This document shows, piece after piece, positions 1 to 5,429 of a stretch of 7,401 nucleotides of DNA (position 1 is the stretch's first letter; each line of letters opens with the position of its first letter). The notes under the pieces are model-generated. The model was given only the letters and a program-made list of their open reading frames with translations. It was not told the origin of the DNA and made no database searches. This DNA is from Alphaproteobacteria bacterium (GTDB taxonomy: Bacteria > Pseudomonadota > Alphaproteobacteria > Rickettsiales > SXRF01), in contig JAFATP010000055.1 in assembly GCA_019243895.1 (NCBI GenBank), forward strand, positions 1-7,401, written 5' to 3'. Both the position numbers and the translations under genes were made by a program.

Positions 1-47
1 AGTGGCTAAAAGGCGAGCGGCAAAACGTTCTCTATCTGCGAAAAAGA

Positions 48-740
48 ATGACTGAAAATCTGCGTATTGCTGAAATGTTGTGCACGCGTTTGTGCCATGA
101 TTTGACGGGTCCTATAGGCGCCGTCAATAATGGTGCGGAGTTTCTTGGCGAAGAAGGATTCAGTCTGCATAACCAGGCGGTGGAACTGATCACCAGCAGC
201 GCTTTTTCCGCGGTGGCGCGGCTACAGTTTTACCGCATGGCCTACGGACGCGTGAAGGAACAGGGAGAAGCGCCGCTGGCGGAATATCAGCGTATGGCCA
301 AGGATTTTTTCAGTGACGGCAAAATCCAGCTGGACTGGCCCGATCAATACACCGATGCCTCCGGCGCGTCGCTGAGTCTGCGCATGGTGCGCCTGCTGTT
401 CAATCTGCTGATTGTCGCCTCGGCGGCGCTGCTGAAGGGCGGCACAATTTCGGTGGGCGTCGCGGCGGTGGGAGAGATGGGCAAGGAATTAACGGTGACC
501 GCCACCGGCGAAGCGCTGAAATGGGATAGCGAAATCCAGCAGATGCTGACCGGAGATCTGCATATTCAAAAGCTGACGCCTAAAAACGTTCAGCTGTACC
601 TTACGCGTAAATTATCCGAGCAATTACAGACGGAGCTGACATTCAGCATTTCGGACTCCAGCCTCCGCATGCGGGCTATCCGCAAATTGCATGATGCGGC
701 AATGGACGAGCTGGAGATGCCGAAGATTTCGAATTCGTAA
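48..740 (+). CDS. chpT: Histidine phosphotransferase ChpT
   Basis: A 230-residue protein of the ChpT family, cytoplasmic dimeric phosphotransferases that pass phosphate from the hybrid kinase CckA to CtrA (and CpdR) in Alphaproteobacteria. The N-terminal helix carries the phospho-acceptor motif LCHDLTGPIGA; His17 followed by Asp18 is the expected phosphorylated residue. Residues of about 105-140 (LRMVRLLFNLLIVASAALLKGG) match the start of the family's degenerate ATPase-like C-terminal domain, which lacks the nucleotide-binding motifs of true kinases. Length is normal for the family. The ATG at 48 puts His17 where homologues have it, but the ribosome site is weak (only AAAAAGA upstream) and the frame stays open to the left edge, so a start further upstream cannot be excluded. 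It converges with ctrA, its likely phosphorylation target. Family assignment is firm; the partner link is inferred from known pathways. Confidence 0.9.
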   Translation: MTENLRIAEMLCTRLCHDLTGPIGAVNNGAEFLGEEGFSLHNQAVELITSSAFSAVARLQFYRMAYGRVKEQGEAPLAEYQRMAKDFFSDGKIQLDWPDQYTDASGASLSLRMVRLLFNLLIVASAALLKGGTISVGVAAVGEMGKELTVTATGEALKWDSEIQQMLTGDLHIQKLTPKNVQLYLTRKLSEQLQTELTFSISDSSLRMRAIRKLHDAAMDELEMPKISNS

Positions 741-831
741 AAGGCGCGTTTACGAAGGATGACGGTTCCTCGCCCAACATCACCCGTTCTTTTTCCGATA
801 TAGCGTTTGTGGCCGTGACGAAAGCGAGGCC

Positions 832-1551
832 TTAAGCCACTTCCTCTTCCGTCAGCATGGAGGCGCCGTCTCCGGCTTCCGGATCTTTCAGCACGTAACC
901 GCGACCCCACACCGTTTCGATGTAATTATCGCCGCCGGCCGCCGTTGCCAGCTTTTTGCGGAGCTTGCAGATGAACACGTCAATGATTTTCAACTCCGGC
1001 TCATCAATACCGCCATAAAGATGGTTCAAGAACATCTCTTTGGTCAGCGTGGTGCCCTTGCGCAGGGAGAGCAATTCCAGGATCGCATATTCCTTGCTGG
1101 TGAGGTGCAGCGGTTTGGCATCCACCTCCACCGAGCGCGTATCCAGATTGACCGCGAGCTTGCCGGTGCGGATGATGGATTCGGAATGGCCCTTGGAGCG
1201 GCGCACAATGGCCTGAATGCGGGCAATTAATTCACCCTTGTTAAAAGGCTTGGTCAGATAATCATCGGCGCCATAACCTAAGCCTTTGATTTTCTGGTCA
1301 GGGCCGGAAAGACCGGAGAGGATCAGAATCGGAGTCGTCACCCGTGCGGCGCGGAAGCGGCGAAGCACTTCATAACCATCAATATCCGGAAGCATCAGAT
1401 CAAGGATAATGATGTCATAATCGTAAAGTTTACCGATCTCCAACCCTTCTTCGCCAAGCTGCGTGGTGTCGCAGATAATGCCTTCAGAAGCCAGGGAAAG
1501 TTCAATCGCTTTGGCGGTGGAGGAATCGTCTTCAACAAGTAAAACGCGCAT
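832..1551 (-). CDS. ctrA: Cell-cycle response regulator CtrA
   Basis: A 239-residue OmpR-type response regulator. The receiver domain (about 1-115) has the acidic pair Asp8-Asp9, phospho-acceptor Asp51 in LDLMLPD, and Lys in the LTKPF loop. A winged-helix DNA-binding domain (about 125-225) contains [17 protein letters not shown] and [13 protein letters not shown], which as I recall are essentially unchanged from Caulobacter CtrA; this identifies it as CtrA rather than a generic OmpR member. CtrA controls division, DNA methylation and flagellar genes and, in Caulobacter, origin silencing. The start is supported by TAAGGGAG at 1558-1565, six bases before ATG. The C-terminal tail beyond YVLKDP is somewhat longer than in Caulobacter and ends in Val-Ala; in Caulobacter a terminal Ala-Ala is needed for ClpXP degradation. 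It diverges from fliI across a CtrA box, consistent with autoregulation, and converges with chpT. Confidence 0.96.
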   Translation of the reverse strand: MRVLLVEDDSSTAKAIELSLASEGIICDTTQLGEEGLEIGKLYDYDIIILDLMLPDIDGYEVLRRFRAARVTTPILILSGLSGPDQKIKGLGYGADDYLTKPFNKGELIARIQAIVRRSKGHSESIIRTGKLAVNLDTRSVEVDAKPLHLTSKEYAILELLSLRKGTTLTKEMFLNHLYGGIDEPELKIIDVFICKLRKKLATAAGGDNYIETVWGRGYVLKDPEAGDGASMLTEEEVA

Positions 1552-1603
1552 GGCTTGCTCCCTTAAATTAGACCCGTAAAATCACCTATAAATAGCCTGG
1601 ATT

Positions 1604-1619
1604 TTAAGTGGTTATTAAC
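1604..1619. promoter_or_regulatory. CtrA binding site (TTAA-N7-TTAAC) between ctrA and fliI
   Basis: TTAA at 1604-1607, seven bases, then TTAAC at 1615-1619 matches the full CtrA consensus exactly. A further TTAACC half-site at 1623-1628 repeats the 1615-1620 one with an 8-bp period. The site sits in the 145-170 bp spacer between the divergent ctrA and fliI starts. TAAAAT at 1630-1635 is a -10-like hexamer towards fliI, and TATTTA (complement of 1589-1594) is one towards ctrA; neither is proven. CtrA autoregulation and CtrA control of fliIJ are known in Caulobacter. That one box serves both genes here is inference. No GANTC (CcrM methylation site) is present in the spacer. Confidence 0.7.
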
Positions 1620-1720
1620 CAGTTAACCATAAAATCAAACCTTAAACAATCTTTATCTACAATTTTTTTAATAATCAATATATAGTTCGCGGAGCATTGC
1701 CGGGGGCCCCGCAAATCTTT

Positions 1721-3061
1721 ATGAACCGTGACATCTATATCACAGAAATTGAACGGCTGCGGGATGTTAGCGTGCGCGGCGTAGTTTTCGCCATTTCCGG
1801 CCTGCTATTGGAAGTCAGGGGGCTCAACCATATGTTGAGCATCGGCGCGCGCGCCCGTGTTTACGGTTTGCCGCAAAGCGTCACGGAAAAAGGAGCATTG
1901 GCGGAGGTGGTGGGGTTTCGCGGGGATACGGCGCTTTTCATGCCTTATTCCAGCATCGAGGGCATCGGCCCCGGCGCCCGGGTGGAAGTGATTGACGCCA
2001 TCGCCGCCATCTATCCCACGCCGGCATGGAAAGGGCGGATTATCAACGCGCACGCCGAGCCGCTGGACGGGCTGGGGCCGCTGCCGCGCGGAACGCAGCC
2101 CTATGCGCTGCGGGCCATCGCCCCGCCCGCGCACGCGCGCCGCCGCGTGCAGAATAAGCTGAATGTGGGAGTGCGCAGCATTAATACGTTTCTGACTTGC
2201 TGCGTCGGCCAGCGCATGGGCGTGTTCGCCGGTTCCGGCGTGGGGAAATCCATTCTCATGTCCATGCTGGCGCGCGGCAGCCAGGCGGATGTCAACGTGG
2301 TGGGGTTGATCGGCGAGCGCGGACGCGAGTTGCAGGAGTTCCTTCAGGAAGACCTGGCGGAGGAAGGGCTGGCACGCTCGGTGGTGGTGGTGTCCACTTC
2401 CGACGAGCACGCGCTGATGCGGCGCCAGGCCGCGTATGTGACGCTGGCGGTGGCGGAGTTTTTCCGCGACCAGGGAGACGAGGTGCTGTGTCTGATGGAC
2501 AGCGTGACGCGGTTCGCCATGGCGCAGCGCGAGATCGGGCTTTCCGCCGGGGAGCCGCCCACCACCAAGGGATATACGCCCACCGTGTTTGCCGAGCTGC
2601 CGAAGCTGCTGGAGCGCGCCGGACCGGGGAAAAAGAATGAGGGCAACATCACCGGCCTGTTCACCGTGCTGGTCGAAGGAGACGATACTAACGAGCCGGT
2701 CTCGGACACGGTGCGCGGCATTCTGGACGGGCATATCGTGCTGGACCGCGTTATCGCGCAGCGCGGGCGCTATCCGGCGGTGAATATCCTGCGCAGCGTG
2801 TCGCGCACCATGCCCGCCTGCAACACCGACAAGGAAAATGCGCTGGTGCAACTGGCACGCAATGTCATCGTCACTTATGAGGACATGGCGGAGATGATCC
2901 GGCTGGGCGCATACCGCAAGGGCACCGACCCGCAGGTGGATCAGGCCATGCAATATTACCCGGCCATCGAAAAATTCCTGAGCCAGCGCAAGGACGAAAA
3001 AGCCGATCTTGCCACCGGCTATGCCGAGCTGGCTAAAATCCTCGGAGTGCCGTGGCCGTGA
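1721..3061 (+). CDS. fliI: Flagellum-specific ATPase FliI
   Basis: A 446-residue F1-beta-like ATPase that forms a hexamer at the flagellar export gate and drives or primes secretion of rod, hook and filament proteins. The N-terminal beta-barrel region (about 1-75) precedes a catalytic domain with P-loop GSGVGKS (about 171-177, Lys176), LIGERGRE, Walker B LCLMDS (Asp260), the FliI-type stretch [19 protein letters not shown], and [12 protein letters not shown]. The C-terminal helical part contains [10 protein letters not shown]. These motifs separate FliI from F1/V-type ATP synthase and from Rho. Starting at ATG 1721 gives [13 protein letters not shown], the usual FliI N-terminus. A TTG at 1697 would add eight residues, but its GGAG (1691-1694) is only two bases away, so I prefer 1721 although no good ribosome site precedes it. 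It is the first gene of a pair with fliJ; fliH is not in the window. The CtrA box at 1604-1619 probably drives it. Confidence 0.96.
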   Translation: MNRDIYITEIERLRDVSVRGVVFAISGLLLEVRGLNHMLSIGARARVYGLPQSVTEKGALAEVVGFRGDTALFMPYSSIEGIGPGARVEVIDAIAAIYPTPAWKGRIINAHAEPLDGLGPLPRGTQPYALRAIAPPAHARRRVQNKLNVGVRSINTFLTCCVGQRMGVFAGSGVGKSILMSMLARGSQADVNVVGLIGERGRELQEFLQEDLAEEGLARSVVVVSTSDEHALMRRQAAYVTLAVAEFFRDQGDEVLCLMDSVTRFAMAQREIGLSAGEPPTTKGYTPTVFAELPKLLERAGPGKKNEGNITGLFTVLVEGDDTNEPVSDTVRGILDGHIVLDRVIAQRGRYPAVNILRSVSRTMPACNTDKENALVQLARNVIVTYEDMAEMIRLGAYRKGTDPQVDQAMQYYPAIEKFLSQRKDEKADLATGYAELAKILGVPWP

Positions 3062-3077
3062 GCGGCGTTAGGCGCGC

Positions 3078-3503
3078 ATGAAAACCATCAACACGCTGAT
3101 CCGGTTCAAGCGGCGGCACCTGGAGGAGCTGCGGCGCCAGGCGGCGCTCACCGAGGAGCAGCGCTTGAGCCTGCTGCGCCAATCCGAAGCGTTGCAGCAG
3201 GAACTGGAAAGTGAAATCGCGCTGGCGGCGACGCAGCCGGAGATGAGCGCGTTTTTCGGCAATTTCGCCGAGCGCATCCGCAAGAAGCGCACGGAGATTT
3301 CCGGCAAAGTGGCATTGCTGGAAAAGCAGCTTCAGGCGCTGGCTGATGAAATCCGCGACGAGTTTTCCGAGCTGAAGCGCTTCGAGCTGGTGCGGGACCA
3401 ACGGCTGCAGGAGCAAAAAAGGCAGCGGCAGTTGGCGGAAGCGGCGCAGATGGACGACCTGGCGCTGCAGCGCTTTGCGCGGAAGGAAAAGGAAGAGGGC
3501 TAG
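3078..3503 (+). CDS. fliJ: Flagellar export protein FliJ
   Basis: A 141-residue protein, highly charged and almost entirely predicted helix with heptad-like Leu/Ala spacing across about residues 5-135, the antiparallel coiled-coil shape of FliJ. FliJ sits in the centre of the FliI hexamer as a gamma-subunit-like stalk, contacts the export gate component FlhA, and escorts chaperones. FliJ sequences diverge strongly, so the name rests on the N-terminal pattern (TLIRFKRRHLEELRRQ), size, coiled-coil character and position 16 nt behind fliI on the same strand. An AGG at 3070-3072 lies five bases before the ATG. No cysteine, signal peptide or membrane segment is present. The gene ends 19 nt before the convergent metal-sensor gene, with a stem-loop in between. 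Confidence 0.87.
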   Translation: MKTINTLIRFKRRHLEELRRQAALTEEQRLSLLRQSEALQQELESEIALAATQPEMSAFFGNFAERIRKKRTEISGKVALLEKQLQALADEIRDEFSELKRFELVRDQRLQEQKRQRQLAEAAQMDDLALQRFARKEKEEG

Positions 3504-3508
3504 CGCGT

Positions 3509-3532
3509 GGCCGTGGAAACGCTTACACGGCC
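3509..3532. terminator. Stem-loop at the fliJ / metal-sensor convergence (possible bidirectional terminator)
   Basis: GGCCGTG at 3509-3515 and CACGGCC at 3526-3532 form a perfect 7-bp GC-rich stem with a 10-base loop. It starts six bases after the fliJ stop, and the stop codon of the opposite-strand regulator (3523-3525) falls in the loop. Neither side is followed by a T-run, so a classical intrinsic terminator is not shown; a mRNA end-stabilising or transcript-separating hairpin is equally possible. Confidence 0.4.
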
Positions 3533-3849
3533 TTGTAGAGCGCCAGCAGCGCTTCGCGTTTCCGCACGCGGTCTTTTTTCTTCGGCGCGCTCAGGCAGTC
3601 GTCCATCGCCGCTTCCACATGGCTGCGCAGGATGCGGCTTTCCACCGATTTCAGCGCCTGATGCACGGCCTTGCACTGCATCAGCACGGCATCCAGCTCG
3701 CGGGATTTTTCGATCATCGCCTTGATGCCTTCGACCTGTCCCAAAATACGGTTCAGGCGCTTTATCTCTTCCTGGTGCGGTGACGGAAAAGGATCGGCTT
3801 CCCGCTGATTCGCCTTCTTATTCTCTGTGACTTTCTGCTTTTTCTTCAT
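3523..3849 (-). CDS. CsoR/RcnR/FrmR-family (DUF156) metal-sensing transcriptional repressor, non-canonical ligand set
   Basis: A 108-residue, all-helical small repressor. Residues about 25-85 match the CsoR/RcnR family: HQEEIKRLNRILGQVEGIKAMIE (DNA-contacting helix 1), then LMQCKAVHQALKSVESRILRSH. Members are tetramers that release DNA on binding Cu(I), Ni/Co or formaldehyde, or on persulfide formation. Aligned by eye with CsoR (Cys36-His61-Cys65), the first Cys is Leu52 and the last is Ala81; only His77 remains. Other candidate ligands are His25, Cys59 (two helical turns beyond the normal Cys), His63 and Cys85. A lysine-rich extension of about 24 residues precedes the core. The start is supported by GGGAG at 3858-3862, eight bases before ATG. 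It appears monocistronic, convergent with fliJ, with two operator-like palindromes over its leader suggesting autoregulation. No efflux pump or metal chaperone is in the window, so the inducer and wider targets are unknown. Confidence 0.85.
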   Translation of the reverse strand: MKKKQKVTENKKANQREADPFPSPHQEEIKRLNRILGQVEGIKAMIEKSRELDAVLMQCKAVHQALKSVESRILRSHVEAAMDDCLSAPKKKDRVRKREALLALYKAV

Positions 3850-3867
3850 ATACCCTGCTCCCGTATA
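3849..3867. promoter_or_regulatory. Operator-like 19-bp palindrome overlapping the metal-sensor start codon
   Basis: TATAC-N9-GTATA at 3849-3867 is a perfect 5-bp inverted repeat spanning the ribosome-binding site and reaching the first base of the ATG on the minus strand. It has the same 19-bp size and ATAC...GTAT framing as the palindrome at 3872-3890. It may be a second, weaker site for the repressor's own protein; this is inference from symmetry and family operator style. Confidence 0.4.
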
Positions 3868-3871
3868 AGGT

Positions 3872-3890
3872 GATACCTAGCTAGGGTATC
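3872..3890. promoter_or_regulatory. Probable operator of the CsoR/RcnR-family repressor
   Basis: GATACC-N7-GGTATC at 3872-3890 is a 6-bp inverted repeat in the leader of the repressor gene. The ATACC(C)...(G)GGTAT architecture resembles operators known for CsoR- and FrmR-type proteins, which commonly repress their own genes. Its centre is 23 bp from that of the 3849-3867 palindrome, about two helical turns, so tetramers could bind both on one DNA face. TTGCCA (complement of 3901-3906) just upstream could be a -35 element, but I see no good -10. Confidence 0.6.
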
Positions 3891-3936
3891 TGCGACGCGA
3901 TGGCAAGAGAATAAGGAACGGCTTGAAAACGGTTGC

Positions 3937-5022
3937 TTACGGCGTGCCGTTCCGTGGCGGAGGAAAAGCGAAGAGCGGCATCCGCGCTATTCCCGTGAGC
4001 TGTGCCAGCGTATGCGCGGCCAGGAGGATCATCACCGGCATGCCCCAGTAAAGATCGCGGTATTCGCCGGGATTGCACCACAGCAGATATGCCGCGAAGT
4101 TAAGCGCCGACATCAGCAGTCCGGCGCGCAGGAAAAGCGGTTTGTGCGGCCAGCGATAGGCAAGCAACGCGGCGGTGACCAGCGCCGCGACAAAATGCAC
4201 GTAATTATATTGCACGAAATAAAACACGTTATCGACGAATGTATGTTGCACCATGAACCCGGGATGATCGGAATAATATAAAGTCAGCGAGCCCTTGACC
4301 GCCGCATAGACCAAAACCTGGGCCAGGCCGAGCCGGACGTAGCGGCGTTTCGGCAGGAATTGCCAGTGCCAGGCGAAGTAAAAGCAGATGATAAAAATCG
4401 TGGTTTCCTTGTTCAGCGTGGCAATGGCGAGACACGCCAGATAGGCGCTCCAGCGCCGGCGGTAAAGCAGCAGGAAACAGGCGCAGGAGAAAAAAAGCTC
4501 CGCGAAATCGTACGCATAGGCATAGCGGATAGCGAATACGGGAATCAGCAGCAGGGCGATGACCGGCGCGGTCAGCGCATAGGCGCGCGAATCCGGCATC
4601 AGCGCCGCCGCAAGCCGGTAAAGCATAAAGATGAACGCCAGGAGCATCGCATAGATGACCAGCAATACCATTGACGTTTCGTAAATCATTTTATCGGACA
4701 GCGCCGCCGGCGCGCTGGGGAAGCGCAGATGAATCATGCGCTGGCCCAGCTCGCTGTTGCGCAAGCCGATCAGCCAGCGCGTGATGTTTTCCTGTTCGGG
4801 AAAGGCATGCAGCGCCAGATTGCTGATGATGGGAATGAACTGGCGGTAAATGACGGGGCGTGGAAACCTTCCCTGAAGAACGCTGTGCATGGAATAGTCG
4901 CCGCCGCCTCCGAACTCCCAGCCTACCATGAAAACGCCCATGACATACACGGAGAGCGCGAAATATACCGCCGCGAAGGCATAAGGGAGTGCGCGCTGCC
5001 AGGGGGAAGGGGTCATAACCAT
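3937..5022 (-). CDS. Polytopic inner-membrane protein of unknown function, GT-C glycosyltransferase-like
   Basis: A 361-residue hydrophobic protein with roughly nine membrane segments (about 12-34, 116-140, 149-166, 170-187, 191-217, 231-249, 265-290, 297-316, 323-345). After the first segment there is a large extracytoplasmic-looking loop (about 35-115) with Glu36, Asp42, YRQFIP (59-64) and a run of charged residues. An N-K-E-T motif lies at 204-207 in the middle of a membrane region, and EYRDLYWGMP at 320-329. A long first loop, a mid-protein (N/R)(K/R)ET-type motif and a late E-x-R motif recall GT-C polyprenyl-phosphate-sugar glycosyltransferases and related uncharacterised families, but no diagnostic DXD-type motif is clear, so the function is not assigned. 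No good ribosome site precedes ATG 5022 or the alternative ATG at 5016. It stands alone, 87 nt upstream of the metal-sensor gene on the same strand and separated from it by that gene's operator region. Confidence 0.75.
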   Translation of the reverse strand: MVMTPSPWQRALPYAFAAVYFALSVYVMGVFMVGWEFGGGGDYSMHSVLQGRFPRPVIYRQFIPIISNLALHAFPEQENITRWLIGLRNSELGQRMIHLRFPSAPAALSDKMIYETSMVLLVIYAMLLAFIFMLYRLAAALMPDSRAYALTAPVIALLLIPVFAIRYAYAYDFAELFFSCACFLLLYRRRWSAYLACLAIATLNKETTIFIICFYFAWHWQFLPKRRYVRLGLAQVLVYAAVKGSLTLYYSDHPGFMVQHTFVDNVFYFVQYNYVHFVAALVTAALLAYRWPHKPLFLRAGLLMSALNFAAYLLWCNPGEYRDLYWGMPVMILLAAHTLAQLTGIARMPLFAFPPPRNGTP

Positions 5023-5044
5023 AATTTTGGGAGACGCTTTTAGC

Positions 5045-5069
5045 GATATAATCCAACTCTGGTTATATC
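5045..5069. repeat. Inverted repeat upstream of the membrane-protein gene
   Basis: GATATAATCC at 5045-5054 and GGTTATATC at 5061-5069 pair as nine base pairs with one bulged T around a six-base loop. It lies 23 bp upstream of the start of the membrane-protein gene, in an AT-rich spacer (about 5023-5115). It could be an operator, part of a promoter, or the end of the tRNA-side transcript; there is no T-run after it on either strand. An odd palindrome CTTATAATAAG follows at 5080-5090. No clear -35/-10 pair could be chosen. Confidence 0.4.
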
Positions 5070-5131
5070 TATTATTTCCCTTATAATAAGTATTGCCGAT
5101 ATTTTAAAGAACAGCGTTGGTTCTATTTCGG

Positions 5132-5197
5132 TTAACCATGCTTTGGTTTGGTGGAGGAAAACACACTAATGCTGCGGATAATGTAGACATGCCACAT
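5132..5197 (-). pseudogene. Remnant of a small GIY-YIG nuclease-domain gene
   Basis: A 21-codon reading frame starts MWHVYIIRSIS, the beginning typical of small stand-alone GIY-YIG proteins (usually about 80-110 residues, pattern M-W-x-V-Y-I-L-x-S), where VYI is the first half of the GIY-YIG motif. The frame then leaves the family (VFSSTKPKHG) and stops. The YIG half, the catalytic Arg and the Glu are absent, and I found no continuation in the other frames. A good ribosome site (GGAG six bases before ATG) is still present, suggesting recent truncation or an intact leader. It lies directly behind a tRNA-linked palindromic repeat on the same strand. An alternative is a chance micro-ORF, since only about 11 residues match. 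Confidence 0.5.
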
Positions 5198-5207
5198 ATT
5201 CTGCTCC

Positions 5208-5230
5208 AGCCCGTCGTCGCCCTTCGGGCT
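5208..5230. repeat. Short inverted repeat between GIY-YIG remnant and tRNA palindrome
   Basis: AGCCCG at 5208-5213 pairs with CGGGCT at 5225-5230; an alternative inner hairpin is GCCC (5219-5222) with GGGC (5226-5229). It lies between the remnant's ribosome site and the larger palindrome at 5243-5298 and is probably part of the same inserted element. Confidence 0.4.
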
Positions 5231-5242
5231 ATGCCGGGCACT

Positions 5243-5298
5243 GCTTCGCCTAAGATCGGCTCCGTCGTGGCTGCGCCACGCGTAGCCGAAGGCGAAGC
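5243..5298. repeat. Long imperfect palindrome abutting the tRNA-Ala 3' end
   Basis: A 56-bp nested palindrome. Outer arms are GCTTCGCCT (5243-5251) with AGGCGAAGC (5290-5298), middle arms CGGCT (5257-5261) with AGCCG (5284-5288), and inner arms CGTGGC (5266-5271) with GCCACG (5275-5280) around a 3-base loop. It begins one base after the tRNA's encoded CCA. It has no T-run, so it is not a textbook terminator, though the RNA hairpin could mark the tRNA precursor's 3' end. The compact nested symmetry resembles a mobile palindromic (REP/MITE-like) element. From memory, similar GC-rich palindromes occur between tRNAs and GIY-YIG genes in other Alphaproteobacteria. Confidence 0.65.
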
Positions 5299-5299
5299 G

Positions 5300-5375
5300 T
5301 GGTGGAGCCAAGGGGAGTCGAACCCCTGACCTTCGCATTGCGAACGCGACGCTCTACCAGCTGAGCTATGGCCCC
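5300..5375 (-). tRNA. tRNA-Ala (anticodon CGC)
   Basis: All 76 bases fold as a canonical cloverleaf on the minus strand. The 7-bp acceptor is GGGGCCA/TGGCTCC, the D arm GCTC-AGCTGGTA-GAGC, the anticodon stem TCGCG/TGCGA with loop TTCGCAA, the T arm AGGGG-TTCGACT-CCCCT, the discriminator A73, and CCA is encoded. The anticodon CGC (complement of 5340-5342) reads GCG alanine codons. The G3-U70 wobble pair, the main identity element for alanyl-tRNA synthetase, is present. It lies 54 nt downstream of gltB on the same strand and may be co-transcribed or have its own promoter; none is obvious in the gap. Confidence 0.97.
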
Positions 5376-5429
5376 CGGAACCTGACGGGAAGATTTCATA
5401 GCAGCCTTGCGGCAGAAAGCCAGTGATTT

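Noticed and set aside
2..55. Open frame from the left edge ending TGA at 53-55 (basic, Lys/Arg-rich), overlapping the chpT start by 8 bases; could be the tail of an upstream gene.
   Set aside because: Only 17 codons are visible and the chpT frame is open over the same stretch, so neither can be preferred without upstream sequence.
754..773. Possible terminator hairpin CGAAGGA...TCCTCG between chpT and ctrA.
   Set aside because: Short, with a bulge and no T-run; too weak to call.
1697..1720. TTG start for fliI adding eight residues.
   Set aside because: GGAG is only two bases away and the extension (PGAPQIF) does not look like FliI; ATG 1721 gives the usual N-terminus.
1805..2953. Long open frame antisense to fliI (382 codons).
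   Set aside because: GC-rich shadow of fliI with His/Arg/Ala-rich low-complexity translation and no recognisable domain.
5131..5137. GTTAACC as another CtrA half-site.
   Set aside because: No second TTAA at the required 7-bp spacing on either strand.
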